Source: Ectothiorhodospira magna
GTDB lineage: Bacteria > Pseudomonadota > Gammaproteobacteria > Ectothiorhodospirales > Ectothiorhodospiraceae
Direction of reading: 5' to 3'
Length of the DNA stretch: 64,000 bases
Assembly: GCF_900110965.1 (NCBI RefSeq)
Contig: NZ_FOFO01000010.1
Location: 30,707 to 94,706, forward strand
Part shown: positions 1 through 9,021 of the stretch, in pieces
How the letters are laid out: the number at the start of each line of letters is the position of its first letter
Position numbering within the stretch: the stretch's first letter is position 1
Program-made: the position numbers and the translations under genes
Notes under the pieces: model-generated
Seen by the model: the letters and a program-made list of their open reading frames with translations, nothing else
Told to the model about the DNA's origin: nothing
The model's database searches: none

Positions 1-1511
1 AGCCCGAGGCCCAGCGGGACCTGGCGTCCCTGTGGCTGGGTTCCCTGGAGCAGGAGCGCGCCCTGGCGGTGTTGAAAGAACGGGGTCTGACCGACCCGGA
101 GGCCGCCCTGACGGCACTGACCCAGTTGCGGGACAGCAGTGCCTGCCGCAAGCTCACCGCCACCGGGCGTGAGCGCCTGGATCGGCTCATGCCCCTGATG
201 CTGGGGGTGCTCAGTGGCCTCCAGGCGCCTGATGCCACCCTGGAACGGCTGCTGCGGCTGGTGCAGACCATTGCCCGGCGTTCCGTGTATCTCTCCTTGC
301 TGGTGGAAAACCCCCTGGCCCTGTCCCAGTTGGCCCGGCTGTGTGAGGCCAGCCCCTGGATCGCCGACCATCTGACCCGTTACCCCCTGTTGCTGGATGA
401 ACTGCTGGACCCCCGCAGTCTGTATGCGCCCCCAGGTCGTCAGGGGCTGCTGGATGCCCTCAATGATGAATTGGTGCAGGTGCCCCAGGATGACCTGGAA
501 CAGGTGATGGACCGGCTGCGCCTGTTCAAGCAGGTACAGGTGCTCAAGGTGGCCGCCGCCGACATCATGGACGTGTTGCCGGTGATGAAAGTCAGCGACC
601 ATCTGACCTGGATTGCCGAAGTGGTTCTGGAGCGGGTGCTGGATCTGGTGCTGGAGCAGCTCGTTGCCCGACATGGCCGACCCCGTTGCCTGATTGACGG
701 CAAACCCTTCGAGCCGGGCTTTGCGGTGGTGGGCTATGGCAAGCTGGGGGGGTTGGAACTGGGATACGGCTCGGACCTGGACATCGTATTTTTGCACGAC
801 AGTCGGGGGGCGCAGGCCATGACCGATGGCGACCGGCCACTGGACAACAGTGAATTCTTCGCCCGGGTGGGCCAGCGGATACTGCATTTTTTGGGAATAT
901 TCACCGGGGCGGGACGGCTATACGAAGTGGATACCCGGCTGCGTCCCAGCGGTGCCTCGGGTTTGCTGGTGACCAGCGTGACCGCCTTTGCGGACTATCA
1001 ACTGGGTTCTGCCTGGACCTGGGAGCATCAAGCGCTGGTGCGGGCCAGGCCGGTGGCCGGAGATGGCCGTATTGCCAAGGCCTTTGAAGCGGTGCGCGAC
1101 CAGGTGCTGCAACAGCCCCGGGATGAGGATGCCCTGCGCCAGGAAGTGCGGGAAATGCGGGAAAAGATGTGGAAGGAACATGCCACCCGTGACCCGGCAT
1201 GGTTTGATCTCAAAAGAGACCCCGGCGGTATCGCAGACATTGAATTTATGGTGCAATACCTGGTTCTGGCCCATGCCTCCCGGCATCCCCAGCTCACAAC
1301 CTGGCCTGACAACATCCGCATCCTGGAGTCTCTGATCGAGACGGGTCTGATGCCCAGGGACGATGCCTTGTTCCTGATGGATACCTATCGGTGTTTCAGG
1401 GACCGGATTCACGAGTTGACCCTGCAGGAATTGCCTGCCAGGGTACCGGCCTCGGATTGGACCCAGGAACGGGAACAGGTGCGTGCTTTCTGGCAACGCC
1501 TGATGACGTGA
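1..1511 (+). CDS. glnE: Glutamine synthetase adenylyltransferase/deadenylylase, C-terminal part
   Basis: The reading frame is open from the left edge, in the frame that begins at base 3, so the gene starts upstream of the window. About 500 C-terminal residues are present of a protein usually near 950. The nucleotidyltransferase signature GYGKLGG...GSDLDIVF lies near base 730-790 and belongs to the C-terminal adenylyltransferase domain. It is followed by the family blocks YEVDTRLRPSGASG, WTWEHQALVRARPV and DPGGIADIEFMVQYL. GlnE modifies glutamine synthetase by adding and removing AMP in response to PII, setting nitrogen assimilation. The stop at 1509-1511 is intact. ilvE follows after 95 bp, a pairing common in gammaproteobacteria. 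Confidence 0.95.
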   Translation, partial: PEAQRDLASLWLGSLEQERALAVLKERGLTDPEAALTALTQLRDSSACRKLTATGRERLDRLMPLMLGVLSGLQAPDATLERLLRLVQTIARRSVYLSLLVENPLALSQLARLCEASPWIADHLTRYPLLLDELLDPRSLYAPPGRQGLLDALNDELVQVPQDDLEQVMDRLRLFKQVQVLKVAAADIMDVLPVMKVSDHLTWIAEVVLERVLDLVLEQLVARHGRPRCLIDGKPFEPGFAVVGYGKLGGLELGYGSDLDIVFLHDSRGAQAMTDGDRPLDNSEFFARVGQRILHFLGIFTGAGRLYEVDTRLRPSGASGLLVTSVTAFADYQLGSAWTWEHQALVRARPVAGDGRIAKAFEAVRDQVLQQPRDEDALRQEVREMREKMWKEHATRDPAWFDLKRDPGGIADIEFMVQYLVLAHASRHPQLTTWPDNIRILESLIETGLMPRDDALFLMDTYRCFRDRIHELTLQELPARVPASDWTQEREQVRAFWQRLMT

Positions 1512-1606
1512 TGACATGATCATGGGGGGATGTGCGCCGGGTTCCGCGCCGCCCCGTACCCCATCGGGGAACCCTGCTATCGAACGTTTAAAAGAGGAAA
1601 AACAGC

Positions 1607-2530
1607 ATGTCCAGCATGGCCGACCGCGATGGTCTGATCTGGTACGACGGCGAGATGGTGCCCTGGCGTGACGCCAGAACCCACGTGCTCACCCATACTC
1701 TGCACTATGGCATGGGGGTTTTTGAGGGGGTGCGCGCCTACCAGACGGAGCGTGGCCCGGCCATTTTCCGGCTGGAGGAACATACCCGCCGACTGTTCCG
1801 CTCTGCCCATATCCTGGGCATGACCATCCCCTATACCCCTGCCGAACTCAATGCCGCCCAGGTGGCTGCAGTGCGGGATAATGGCCTCAAGAGTGCTTAC
1901 CTGCGGCCCATGTGTTTTTTCGGTGCCGAGGGTATGGGCCTGCGGGCCGACAACCTTCAGGTACATGTCATTGTGGCCGCCTGGGAATGGGGCGCCTATC
2001 TGGGGGCAGAAAACATGGAGCGGGGCATTCGGGTCAAGACCTCCTCCTTCAATCGTCACCATGTCAACGTGACCATGTGCAAGGCCAAGGCCAATGGTAA
2101 TTACATGAACTCCATGATGGCCTTGCAGGAGGCTTTGGCCTGTGGTTGTGACGAAGCCCTGTTGCTGGATACCGAAGGCTATGTGTCCGAGGGCAGCGGC
2201 GAGAATTTCTTCCTGATCAGTGATGGTGTGATCTATACCCCGGATCTGACCTCTGCCCTGGATGGCATCACCCGCCGCACCATCATGACCCTGGCGGAGG
2301 AATGTGGTATTCCGGTCCGGGAAAAGCGCATTACCCGAGACGAGGTTTATGCTGCCGATGAGGCCTTTTTCACTGGCACGGCGGCGGAAGTGACCCCCAT
2401 TCGTCAGCTGGATGGCCGCAGTATTGGTCATGGTGGCCGTGGTCCCATTACCGAGAAACTACAGACCCTGTATTTTGACGTGGTCAAGGGTCGTCATCCC
2501 AAGCATGAAGGCTGGCTGACCTACGTCTGA
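1607..2530 (+). CDS. ilvE: Branched-chain amino acid aminotransferase
   Basis: A 307-residue class IV PLP aminotransferase that interconverts Leu/Ile/Val and their 2-oxo acids using glutamate/2-oxoglutarate. The N-terminal block WYDGEMVPW, the motif HYGMGVFEGVRAY and the PLP-lysine region KAKANGNY are present; Lys161 is the likely Schiff-base residue by alignment with the K-A-x-G-N-Y pattern. The block GYVSEGSGENFF, which contacts the cofactor phosphate, is intact. Length fits the family. The ATG is preceded by an AGAGGAAA ribosome-binding site about 9 nt upstream. A small zinc-finger gene follows at 22 bp and is probably co-transcribed. Confidence 0.95.
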   Translation: MSSMADRDGLIWYDGEMVPWRDARTHVLTHTLHYGMGVFEGVRAYQTERGPAIFRLEEHTRRLFRSAHILGMTIPYTPAELNAAQVAAVRDNGLKSAYLRPMCFFGAEGMGLRADNLQVHVIVAAWEWGAYLGAENMERGIRVKTSSFNRHHVNVTMCKAKANGNYMNSMMALQEALACGCDEALLLDTEGYVSEGSGENFFLISDGVIYTPDLTSALDGITRRTIMTLAEECGIPVREKRITRDEVYAADEAFFTGTAAEVTPIRQLDGRSIGHGGRGPITEKLQTLYFDVVKGRHPKHEGWLTYV

Positions 2531-2551
2531 CCCGCGTTGGAGGCGCACCCC

Positions 2552-2770
2552 ATGCCGAATCCACAGACTGCACTCAATCAGGACGCCTACCGGACGGCCA
2601 ATACCCAGGCGACCATCACCGTCAGCCCACAGGACTTACCCCTGTGCTGTCCCGGTCCGGGCACCGCCTTGTGGGCTTCCCATCCCCGGGTTTATCTGCC
2701 CATTGAGGATGCCCGGGATGGACGTATCGTCTGTCCCTACTGCAGTACGGTGTATCAGTTGACGCCGTAA
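2552..2770 (+). CDS. Small zinc-finger domain protein (CHCC type)
   Basis: A 72-residue protein. The C-terminal half contains a Cys, a spaced His and a CxxC pair (CCPGPG...SHPRVYLP...CPYCSTVYQL), the pattern of the zf-CHCC family related to a mitochondrial complex I accessory subunit. The first start in frame is a TTG at 2537, but ATG 2552 follows GGAGG at a good distance, so I chose the ATG. These proteins often sit directly after ilvE in gammaproteobacteria. The family probably binds zinc; its cellular job is not known to me. Confidence 0.75.
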   Translation: MPNPQTALNQDAYRTANTQATITVSPQDLPLCCPGPGTALWASHPRVYLPIEDARDGRIVCPYCSTVYQLTP

Positions 2771-2862
2771 CGGGTCCGGGGCTGCATCGTCTTCTGGGGG
2801 GGGCAGGGCCTTGAGCCGCCTCCCCTTTTTCTTGCCTTGGGAAGACTGGCCCGGAAAGCCGG

Positions 2863-3540
2863 TTATCCGTCGAACCGGTAACCAAACATCTCGATGTCTT
2901 CCCGGTAATGCGCCTCCACCAACCGGGCGGTTTCGTCGTTGTAATAACGGCGAAAATCATCCCGACCCTGGGCCTTGCGGCGGTGGGGCAAGGGGGTTCG
3001 GGGAAGGCCGATCCGATCACAGACGGTATCAAAATCGGCCTGCAGGGACTCGTAATGGCCGATGAAATCCACGATCTGCTGTCCCCGCAGGTCCACCACA
3101 TAATCTCGCTGCCGTTCCCTGGATGTATCGAGCAGATAGTTCCAGGGACGTTCAGGATCGAACTTGAGTCGAATGAACTGTTCGAAGGTGGTCACCCCCG
3201 CCAGCACCTGGGGACGTTCCTTGCGGATGTGAAAGAACGAACTCACCTGAAGATCCCAGGGATTACGCACAAATACAAACTTGAACAGTTCGTCGTACAG
3301 TGTTGCCGGTAACATTTCCCGGGCAGCGATGGCCTTGGCATGGCGGGGAAATTTGGCGCCGATGCGATGACCGGACATCTGATCCAGTTTATTGGCGATG
3401 AACATGGGCGCACCCCAGAGGCCCCGATAGCGGTATCTGGCCAGGGTCGCCCGTACACTGGTGCCGCCAGTCTTGGCGATGTGAACGAACAAAAAACGAT
3501 GTTTTAGGGACAAGAGCATGGGAATATGACTTTTGAACAT
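2863..3540 (-). CDS. Sulfotransferase family protein
   Basis: A 225-residue protein with the N-terminal motif FVHIAKTGGTSVR, typical of the PAPS 5'-phosphosulfate loop in the Sulfotransfer_2 family, and FVFVRNPWD, typical of the 3'-phosphate-binding segment. Such enzymes transfer sulfate from PAPS to a carbohydrate or other hydroxyl acceptor; the acceptor cannot be read from the sequence. It has no signal peptide, so it is probably cytoplasmic or membrane-associated. The start codon abuts a perfect GC-rich palindrome at 3541-3570 that separates it from mdh. No PAPS-supply or glycan genes are adjacent. Confidence 0.75.
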   Translation of the reverse strand: MFKSHIPMLLSLKHRFLFVHIAKTGGTSVRATLARYRYRGLWGAPMFIANKLDQMSGHRIGAKFPRHAKAIAAREMLPATLYDELFKFVFVRNPWDLQVSSFFHIRKERPQVLAGVTTFEQFIRLKFDPERPWNYLLDTSRERQRDYVVDLRGQQIVDFIGHYESLQADFDTVCDRIGLPRTPLPHRRKAQGRDDFRRYYNDETARLVEAHYREDIEMFGYRFDG

Positions 3541-3570
3541 CCCCCCTTCCCCCGCGCAGGGGAAGGGGGG
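3541..3570. repeat. GC-rich palindrome, copy 1
   Basis: Two perfect 12-nt arms (CCCCCCTTCCCC and its complement) flank a 6-nt loop. It lies between the 3' end of mdh and the start codon of the downstream minus-strand sulfotransferase gene. Related C/T-rich palindromes occur at 17617-17641 and 21533-21556, also between consecutive minus-strand genes, so this is probably a dispersed intergenic repeat or an intercistronic stabiliser/terminator. Confidence 0.7.
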
Positions 3571-3578
3571 ACAGGCCC

Positions 3579-4559
3579 TCAGGGCAGCAGATGGGCCACG
3601 CCGTCCCGCTCTTCTTGCAGTTCCCGCTCGGTCACGGTCATGCGCTCGCGGCTGAAGGTGTCGATGTCCAGCCCCTGCACAATGGTGTAATCCCCGTTTT
3701 TGCAGGTGACCGGGAAGGAATAGATCAACCCTTTCTCAATGCCATAGCTGCCGTCGGAAGGCACGGCCATGCTCACCCAATCGCCATCGGGCGTACCCAG
3801 GGCCCAGTCACGGATGTGATCAATGGCAGAACCGGCGGCGGATGCGGCAGAAGAAGCTCCACGGGCCTTGATGATTGCGGCACCGCGCTGCTGCACGGTG
3901 GGAATGAAGTCGGTTTCGTACCAGTCGCGGGGTACCAGCGCGGCAGCAGCATCGCCCTTTACGGTGGCCTGGCTGATGTCTGGATACTGGGTGGCGGAAT
4001 GGTTGCCCCAGATGATCATCTGACGGATGTCCGTGGTGGCGGCACCGGTCTTGCCGGCCAGTTGGGCCAGGGCACGGTTGTGATCCAGACGGGTCATGGC
4101 GGTGAAGTTGCGCGGGTCCAGGTCCGGCGCATTGCGCTGGGCGATCAGGGCATTGGTATTGGCAGGATTACCCACCACCAGCACCTTCACCTGACGGCTG
4201 GCCACGGCATTGAGCGCCTTGCCCTGCACGGAGAAAATGGCTGCATTGGCTTCCAGCAGATCCTTGCGCTCCATACCCGGACCACGGGGACGGGCACCCA
4301 CCAGCAGGGCATAATCAGCCTGGGCAAAGGCTTCTTCCGGCTTGTCGGAGATCACCACGCCAGCCAGCAGCGGGAAAGCACAGTCTTCCAGTTCCATCAC
4401 CACGCCGCGCAGGGCATCCATGGCCGGGGTGATTTCCAGCAGCTGCAGGATAACGGGCTGATCCTTGCCGAGCATGTCGCCGGAGGCGATGCGGAACAAG
4501 AGGCTGTAGGAGATCTGGCCAGCCGCGCCGGTGACGGCAACGCGCACGGGGTTCTTCAT
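3579..4559 (-). CDS. mdh: Malate dehydrogenase
   Basis: A 326-residue NAD-dependent malate dehydrogenase of the type 2 (cytosolic-like) family; it interconverts malate and oxaloacetate in the TCA cycle. The N-terminal Rossmann motif [13 protein letters not shown], the substrate-binding arginine segment [15 protein letters not shown], the active-site Arg/Asp segment MTRLDHNRA and the catalytic His in [11 protein letters not shown] are all visible. The minus-strand ATG at 4559 is preceded by a GGAGGT-like site. The gene appears monocistronic apart from the sulfotransferase beyond the palindrome. Confidence 0.95.
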   Translation of the reverse strand: MKNPVRVAVTGAAGQISYSLLFRIASGDMLGKDQPVILQLLEITPAMDALRGVVMELEDCAFPLLAGVVISDKPEEAFAQADYALLVGARPRGPGMERKDLLEANAAIFSVQGKALNAVASRQVKVLVVGNPANTNALIAQRNAPDLDPRNFTAMTRLDHNRALAQLAGKTGAATTDIRQMIIWGNHSATQYPDISQATVKGDAAAALVPRDWYETDFIPTVQQRGAAIIKARGASSAASAAGSAIDHIRDWALGTPDGDWVSMAVPSDGSYGIEKGLIYSFPVTCKNGDYTIVQGLDIDTFSRERMTVTERELQEERDGVAHLLP

Positions 4560-4636
4560 GAAACTACCTCCAGAATACTTGATGGGATGAACAAGGGCAG
4601 GATTCTAGCAGAAAGGGCCTGCCGGCAACGGTGGAC

Positions 4637-4894
4637 TCATTTTTTCTTGTCAGCATCGCTGGCACTTTGGGTAAATGCCTGCCAGAACATTTTCTGCATG
4701 GCATCCATATTGGCGATGCCGCTTTGCAACATGGGTTGCATCAGGGTCAGGGCTTCATAACCCTGTTGCCCCTCCCGGATGCGTCGGGCCAGATCGTCCA
4801 TCATTTCCTTTTGTAGCGGCGCCACATCGGGCAGCCCGAGAAAGGCACGCAACTCCTCCGGGGTGGCATCCAACTCCACGGTGACCTTCATCAC
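4637..4894 (-). CDS. Conserved small protein, DUF6489-like
   Basis: An 85-residue protein beginning MMKVTVELDATPEELRAFLG, followed by an amphipathic helical body and a Lys-rich tail. The opening segment matches my recollection of the DUF6489 family of proteobacteria; no function is established to my knowledge. It has no signal peptide or membrane segment. An AAGGAGCTG site precedes the ATG. It is transcribed toward mdh, 77 bp away, and divergently from the exonuclease gene. Confidence 0.65.
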   Translation of the reverse strand: MMKVTVELDATPEELRAFLGLPDVAPLQKEMMDDLARRIREGQQGYEALTLMQPMLQSGIANMDAMQKMFWQAFTQSASDADKKK

Positions 4895-4998
4895 AGCTCC
4901 TTCGCCGGACAGCCGGCAGTTTTGGGATCAGCTTTGCAAGTTAACAGATATTGCGTCCGCGGGAAGCCTTCTCCCGAGCCTATCTTGGTACACTCTCC

Positions 4999-5880
4999 AT
5001 GGTGAACACCCCCACCTACCTTGTCGATAGCAGCATCTTCATTTTTCGTGCCTGGTTTGCCCTGCCCGACACCCTCACCGGTCCCCAGGGGCAACCGGTG
5101 AACGCGGTGGTGGGTTTCATGAATTTTGTCCGCGCCCTGATGCAGGAAGAACGCCCCGAACGGATTGTCTTTGCCTTCGATGACAGCCGGGGCCGCCAGT
5201 ATCGCCAGGCCATTCACCCTGCTTACAAGGCCCACCGTCCGCCGGCCCCAGTGGCCCTGAAACAGCAGTTCCAGTACTGTCGTGATCTACTGGATGCCCA
5301 CGGCCTGACCACCCTGTCCAGTCCAGCGTTTGAAGCGGATGATCTTATCGGCACTCTGGCGGCCCAGGAACGTGGGGCTGGACGTCCGGTGATCCTGGTG
5401 ACGGGGGACAAGGATCTGGCTCAACTGGTCCATGAGGGCGATTTATGGTGGGAGCCACGCCAGAACCGGCGTCTGGACCCGGCAGGCATCCGCAAGTCAT
5501 TGGGTGTCCGCCCCGATCAGGTGGCGGATCAACTGGCCCTGGCGGGGGACAAGGTGGACAATATTCCTGGTATTCCCGGTGTGGGCATGGCCACCGCTGC
5601 CCGCCTGCTCCGGCGCACCGACAGCCTGGATGCCCTGCTGGCGGATATTCCGGCGGTGGCCCACATGCCCATCCGTGGCGCCAGGCGGCTGATGGTGCTG
5701 ATAGACACCCACCAGGACACGGTGCGTCTGGCCCGACGGCTGACGGGCATCCATTGCGGCATACCCCTGCCCGACGGCCTGGACCTGCGCCCTGGCCCTG
5801 GCGATCCGGATCGTTGCCGTTCCCTGTACGGGGAACTGGGTCTGGCGGGAACCCCCACCGCCGGGCCGCTGTCCCTATAA
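4999..5880 (+). CDS. 5'-3' exonuclease / flap endonuclease-like protein
   Basis: A 293-residue protein matching the stand-alone 5'-3' exonuclease family related to the N-terminal domain of DNA polymerase I and to ExoIX. Acidic metal-site motifs are visible: YLVDSSIFIFRAWFALP at the start, FAFDDSRGRQYR, FEADDLIGTL and VTGDKDLAQLV. The helix-hairpin-helix block GDKVDNIPGIPGVGMATAARLL follows. An in-frame start exists at 4951, but homology begins at ATG 4999. There is no clear ribosome-binding site. It probably removes flaps or primers during replication and repair. Confidence 0.85.
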   Translation: MVNTPTYLVDSSIFIFRAWFALPDTLTGPQGQPVNAVVGFMNFVRALMQEERPERIVFAFDDSRGRQYRQAIHPAYKAHRPPAPVALKQQFQYCRDLLDAHGLTTLSSPAFEADDLIGTLAAQERGAGRPVILVTGDKDLAQLVHEGDLWWEPRQNRRLDPAGIRKSLGVRPDQVADQLALAGDKVDNIPGIPGVGMATAARLLRRTDSLDALLADIPAVAHMPIRGARRLMVLIDTHQDTVRLARRLTGIHCGIPLPDGLDLRPGPGDPDRCRSLYGELGLAGTPTAGPLSL

Positions 5881-5909
5881 CCCGACGACTGTCAGGTAAA
5901 TTTGCAACC

Positions 5910-6578
5910 ATGTCACACCCCAGCCTCATACGACCCCTGCGTTACCTGTGCTGCCTGCTGCTTTTGGCCGGGCTGACCGTGCCCGCCGGCCCCGCCAGCG
6001 CCCACCCCCATGCCTGGATCGATCTGGAGGTCACCGCCGTATTCAATGAAGCCGGCCAGATCACCGCGCTGCGTCAAACCTGGTTGATGGACCCCTTCTA
6101 CAGTATTTTTCTGCTGGACGAGATGGCCCACAACGCTGCCGGTGATAGCCAGGAAGAAAAATTGGCTGACATCGCCCGCCAGGTGATCGAGAACCTCACC
6201 GACTACCATTTCTTCACTGAAATCCATCACGGTGACCAGGTCATCCGCGACGTGCGGGCCAAGAATCCGGCCTTGAAGGAGGTCAACGGGCGCCTGGCCC
6301 TGAGTTTCAGTCTGCATGTACAGCAGCCTGTGGATCCCACTCAGGCGCCCTTGCGCTATGCGGTCTTCGATCCCACCTACTTCATTGAAATCCTGCACGC
6401 TGAAAACACCGCACCCCACCTGGAAGGTGGCTCGGAGCGTTGCGAGATCCGTATTCGTCAGCCTCGCCCCGATCCGGTCATGGTCGCCAGGGCCATGTCC
6501 CTGGATTATGACCAGACCGGTGACCCGGATCTGGGCAAGCATTTTGCCGAACGAGCTGAAATCCGATGCACCGACTGA
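5910..6578 (+). CDS. DUF1007 family periplasmic protein, metal-transport partner
   Basis: A 222-residue protein with an N-terminal hydrophobic signal segment ending AGPASA, followed by HPHAWIDLEV, the hallmark start of mature DUF1007 proteins. The exposed N-terminal His pair could bind metal. The open frame extends upstream to 5445, but that part overlaps the exonuclease gene in another frame; ATG 5910 is where the signal peptide begins. The stop overlaps the start of the NicO transporter by 13 nt, indicating translational coupling. DUF1007 proteins commonly accompany NicO nickel/cobalt permeases; a periplasmic binding or delivery role is inferred. Confidence 0.8.
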   Translation: MSHPSLIRPLRYLCCLLLLAGLTVPAGPASAHPHAWIDLEVTAVFNEAGQITALRQTWLMDPFYSIFLLDEMAHNAAGDSQEEKLADIARQVIENLTDYHFFTEIHHGDQVIRDVRAKNPALKEVNGRLALSFSLHVQQPVDPTQAPLRYAVFDPTYFIEILHAENTAPHLEGGSERCEIRIRQPRPDPVMVARAMSLDYDQTGDPDLGKHFAERAEIRCTD

Positions 6579-7651
6579 TCATTCTTTGCCTGCTGATATG
6601 GCTGTTGCCCCTGCAGATTCATGCCTCGGCATTGACCGGAGGTGCTCCACCGCCTGCTGCACCCCATCAGCCGCTGATGCTGTTCGAGGATGACCCTCCG
6701 GCAGAAGCCAGCCTGGGGGATCGTCTGGTGGCCTGGGTGATCACCCAGCAGCGCCAACTCCATCGTCAACTGGCCGATGGCATGCAGCAGGTTCGGGAAA
6801 ATCCCGGCCCGGCCAGTGCCGGGGCGCTGATTCTGGTGAGCTTTCTCTACGGCATCTTCCATGCCGCCGGACCCGGCCACGGCAAGGCGGTGATCACCAC
6901 CTACCTGCTCACCCATCGGCAGCATCTGCGGCGCGCCCTGAGCCTGTCCTTTGCCTCGGCCATGCTACAGGGCATCACCGCCATTGCCCTGGTGTCCGGT
7001 GTCCTGCTGATTGCCGGCATGGCCGCTCGTGAAGCCATGGGTCAGGCCTACCTGCTGGAGCAGATCAGCTTTGCCCTGGTGGCCTTGCTGGGGGTCTGGC
7101 TCAGCCTGCGGGCGATACGGGGTTATCTGCGGCTGTATCGGACGCCGGCACCGGCGCCGGTCCAGTGGCAACCGGTGACTGCTGTCCAGGGAGGTGGTCA
7201 TGGTCTGCGGCCTGCCCTGCCCCAGGACGTCACCCATCCCCACGGCCCCGGTTGTGGCTGTGGCCATCCCCATCATGTCACTCCGCAACAGGCCGCCGAG
7301 GCCGGCAGTCTGTCTGCCATGATCGCCACCATCGTGGCGGTGGGTATCCGTCCCTGCACCGGCGCCATCCTGGTGCTGGTGGCCGCCCATCTGCTGGGGC
7401 TATGGCTGGCGGGTATCTTTGCTGTCCTGGCCATGTCTCTGGGCACGGCCATCACCGTATCGGTCCTGGCCATCCTGGCGGTCAAGGCCCGCCATCTGGC
7501 GGTTCGACTGGCAGGCGGTGGCGAATACCGTATCATGGCCTGGGTGGGTCAGACCGTTACCCTCATGGGTGGGCTGTTGATTTTGGGTCTGGGCCTGCTG
7601 TTGCTGGCCGGCAGTCTGGGCAGTGCAGGACGCCATCCCCTTGGTCTGTAA
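6566..7651 (+). CDS. Nickel/cobalt transporter, NicO/RcnA family
   Basis: A 361-residue protein with an N-terminal signal-like helix and about six further membrane segments. The family motif FHAAGPGHGKAVI is present in the first transport helix and GIRPCTGAILVL in a later one. A His/Cys-rich loop (HPHGPGCGCGHPHH) near residue 230 is a likely metal sensor or buffer. It overlaps the DUF1007 gene upstream. NicO proteins may be uptake permeases or RcnA-type exporters; the His-rich loop occurs in both, so direction is uncertain. A nickel need could reflect hydrogenase, but no such genes are in view. Confidence 0.85.
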   Translation: MHRLIILCLLIWLLPLQIHASALTGGAPPPAAPHQPLMLFEDDPPAEASLGDRLVAWVITQQRQLHRQLADGMQQVRENPGPASAGALILVSFLYGIFHAAGPGHGKAVITTYLLTHRQHLRRALSLSFASAMLQGITAIALVSGVLLIAGMAAREAMGQAYLLEQISFALVALLGVWLSLRAIRGYLRLYRTPAPAPVQWQPVTAVQGGGHGLRPALPQDVTHPHGPGCGCGHPHHVTPQQAAEAGSLSAMIATIVAVGIRPCTGAILVLVAAHLLGLWLAGIFAVLAMSLGTAITVSVLAILAVKARHLAVRLAGGGEYRIMAWVGQTVTLMGGLLILGLGLLLLAGSLGSAGRHPLGL

Positions 7652-7712
7652 ACGGCGGACATCCTGACGACCCCGTCACCACCATCCCTAAAAGAGTAAG
7701 GAGAAACAGATC

Positions 7713-8408
7713 GTGGCAGAAACCATCGTCATTACAGGCGCCAATCGCGGTATCGGGCTGGCATTGGTACAACAGTATGCCGAGACTGGAGCACGGATAT
7801 TTGCCGCCTGCCGGCACCCGGAAAAGGCCCCGGAACTGAGCCGACTGGCGGCCAGGACCCAGGGCCGGGTCAGCGTGCATCCCCTGGATGTCACCCAGCC
7901 CGCCCAGGTGGCGGCCCTGGCGGGGGTGCTCACCGACACCCCGGTGGACATCCTGATCAACAACGCCGGCAGCTACGGCCCGGCCACCCCCTTTGGTCAG
8001 ACCGACGAGGCGGCCTGGGTGGAGACCCTGCGCATCAACACCATCGCCCCCCTGAAAATCATGGAAGCCCTGGTGGACCGGGTGGCCGCCAGTGAACGGC
8101 GCCTGATGGTCAATATCACCAGCAAGATGGGCAGCATGGGGGACAACGGTTCCGGCGGTGCCTACATCTACCGTTCCACCAAGGCCGCCCTCAATGCCGT
8201 CGTGGTCAGTGCGGCACGGGATCTCCAGGCCAGGAAGATCACCGTGGTGGCCCAGCATCCGGGCTGGGTGCGCACGGACATGGGCGGCCCCAACGGGGAG
8301 CTGGATACCACCGAGAGTGCCACCGCCCTGCGACATATTTTCGCCCGCCTGACCCTGGCGGACAGTGGCCGGTTCATCGACATCGACGGCAGCGACATCC
8401 CCTGGTGA
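7713..8408 (+). CDS. Short-chain dehydrogenase/reductase (SDR)
   Basis: A 231-residue classical SDR. The nucleotide-binding motif TGANRGIG, the NAG motif INNAGSYG, the catalytic Ser in NITSKMGSMGDNGSG and the YxxxK pair in YIYRSTKAALN are present. The start is a GTG at 7713, supported by an AAGGAGA site 9 nt upstream. Substrate is unknown; the closest described relatives act on small carbonyl compounds or behave as C-factor-like proteins. It is followed after 4 nt by the FKBP gene, so the two are probably co-transcribed. Confidence 0.85.
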   Translation: MAETIVITGANRGIGLALVQQYAETGARIFAACRHPEKAPELSRLAARTQGRVSVHPLDVTQPAQVAALAGVLTDTPVDILINNAGSYGPATPFGQTDEAAWVETLRINTIAPLKIMEALVDRVAASERRLMVNITSKMGSMGDNGSGGAYIYRSTKAALNAVVVSAARDLQARKITVVAQHPGWVRTDMGGPNGELDTTESATALRHIFARLTLADSGRFIDIDGSDIPW

Positions 8409-8412
8409 CCGG

Positions 8413-8997
8413 GTGCTGAGTCTGCTGCGCAATGTGCTGTTCCTGGCGGCCCTGAGTCTGGTGCTGCTGGTGGCCCTGTTCCTGGGCGCCCGCAGTTGCG
8501 GGGTGACGCCGGAACAGGTGGAAGAGGCCCGCCTGCTGGTGGAGATGAACATCGAGGAGGGCGAGGTCTATCGCAGCCGCAATGGCCGCCGGGACGGGGT
8601 GGTGACCCTGTCCAGCGGCCTGCAGGTGGAAATGCTGGCCCAGGGGGATGGCCCCACGCCCACCCTGGAAGACCGGGTGGTGGTCCATTACCGGGGTCTG
8701 CATCTGGATGGCCGGGTGTTCGACAGTTCCTGGCGCCGGGCGGTGCCGTCGGTGGTGGCGGTGAAGGACACCATTCCCGGCTGGCGGGAGGCCCTGGTGA
8801 ACATGCCCGCGGGCAGCCAGGCGCGGCTGGTGGTGCCCCATTGGCTGGCCTACGGCGAGGGCCGGGCCGGCGCCGTCATCGGGCCGGGGGAAACCCTGAT
8901 CTTTGAACTGGAACTGCTGGAGGTGCTGGCTCCGATGGAACCGGAAGACCCGCCGCCGGCGGACCCCATGCAGCAGACGGTGCCGGGGATCGGCTGA
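8413..8997 (+). CDS. Membrane-anchored FKBP-type peptidyl-prolyl isomerase
   Basis: A 194-residue protein with one N-terminal hydrophobic helix (LLRNVLFLAALSLVLLVALF) that should anchor it in the inner membrane, then a short helical linker. The FKBP domain has the family blocks VVVHYRGLHLDGRVFDSSW, IPGWREAL and LVVPHWLAYGEGRAG. It would assist folding of exported proteins. The open frame extends to 8365, overlapping the SDR gene, but GTG 8413 just after the SDR stop begins the signal anchor and is the more likely start. The C-terminal tail is Pro-rich. Confidence 0.85.
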   Translation: MLSLLRNVLFLAALSLVLLVALFLGARSCGVTPEQVEEARLLVEMNIEEGEVYRSRNGRRDGVVTLSSGLQVEMLAQGDGPTPTLEDRVVVHYRGLHLDGRVFDSSWRRAVPSVVAVKDTIPGWREALVNMPAGSQARLVVPHWLAYGEGRAGAVIGPGETLIFELELLEVLAPMEPEDPPPADPMQQTVPGIG

Positions 8998-9021
8998 AAA
9001 ACCGGCCCCCGGCACCGGCCC

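Noticed and set aside
8995..9021. Intrinsic terminator between the FKBP and GNAT-nitrilase genes
   Set aside because: CCGG-rich sequence and a T run are present on the minus strand, but only a very short stem can form.
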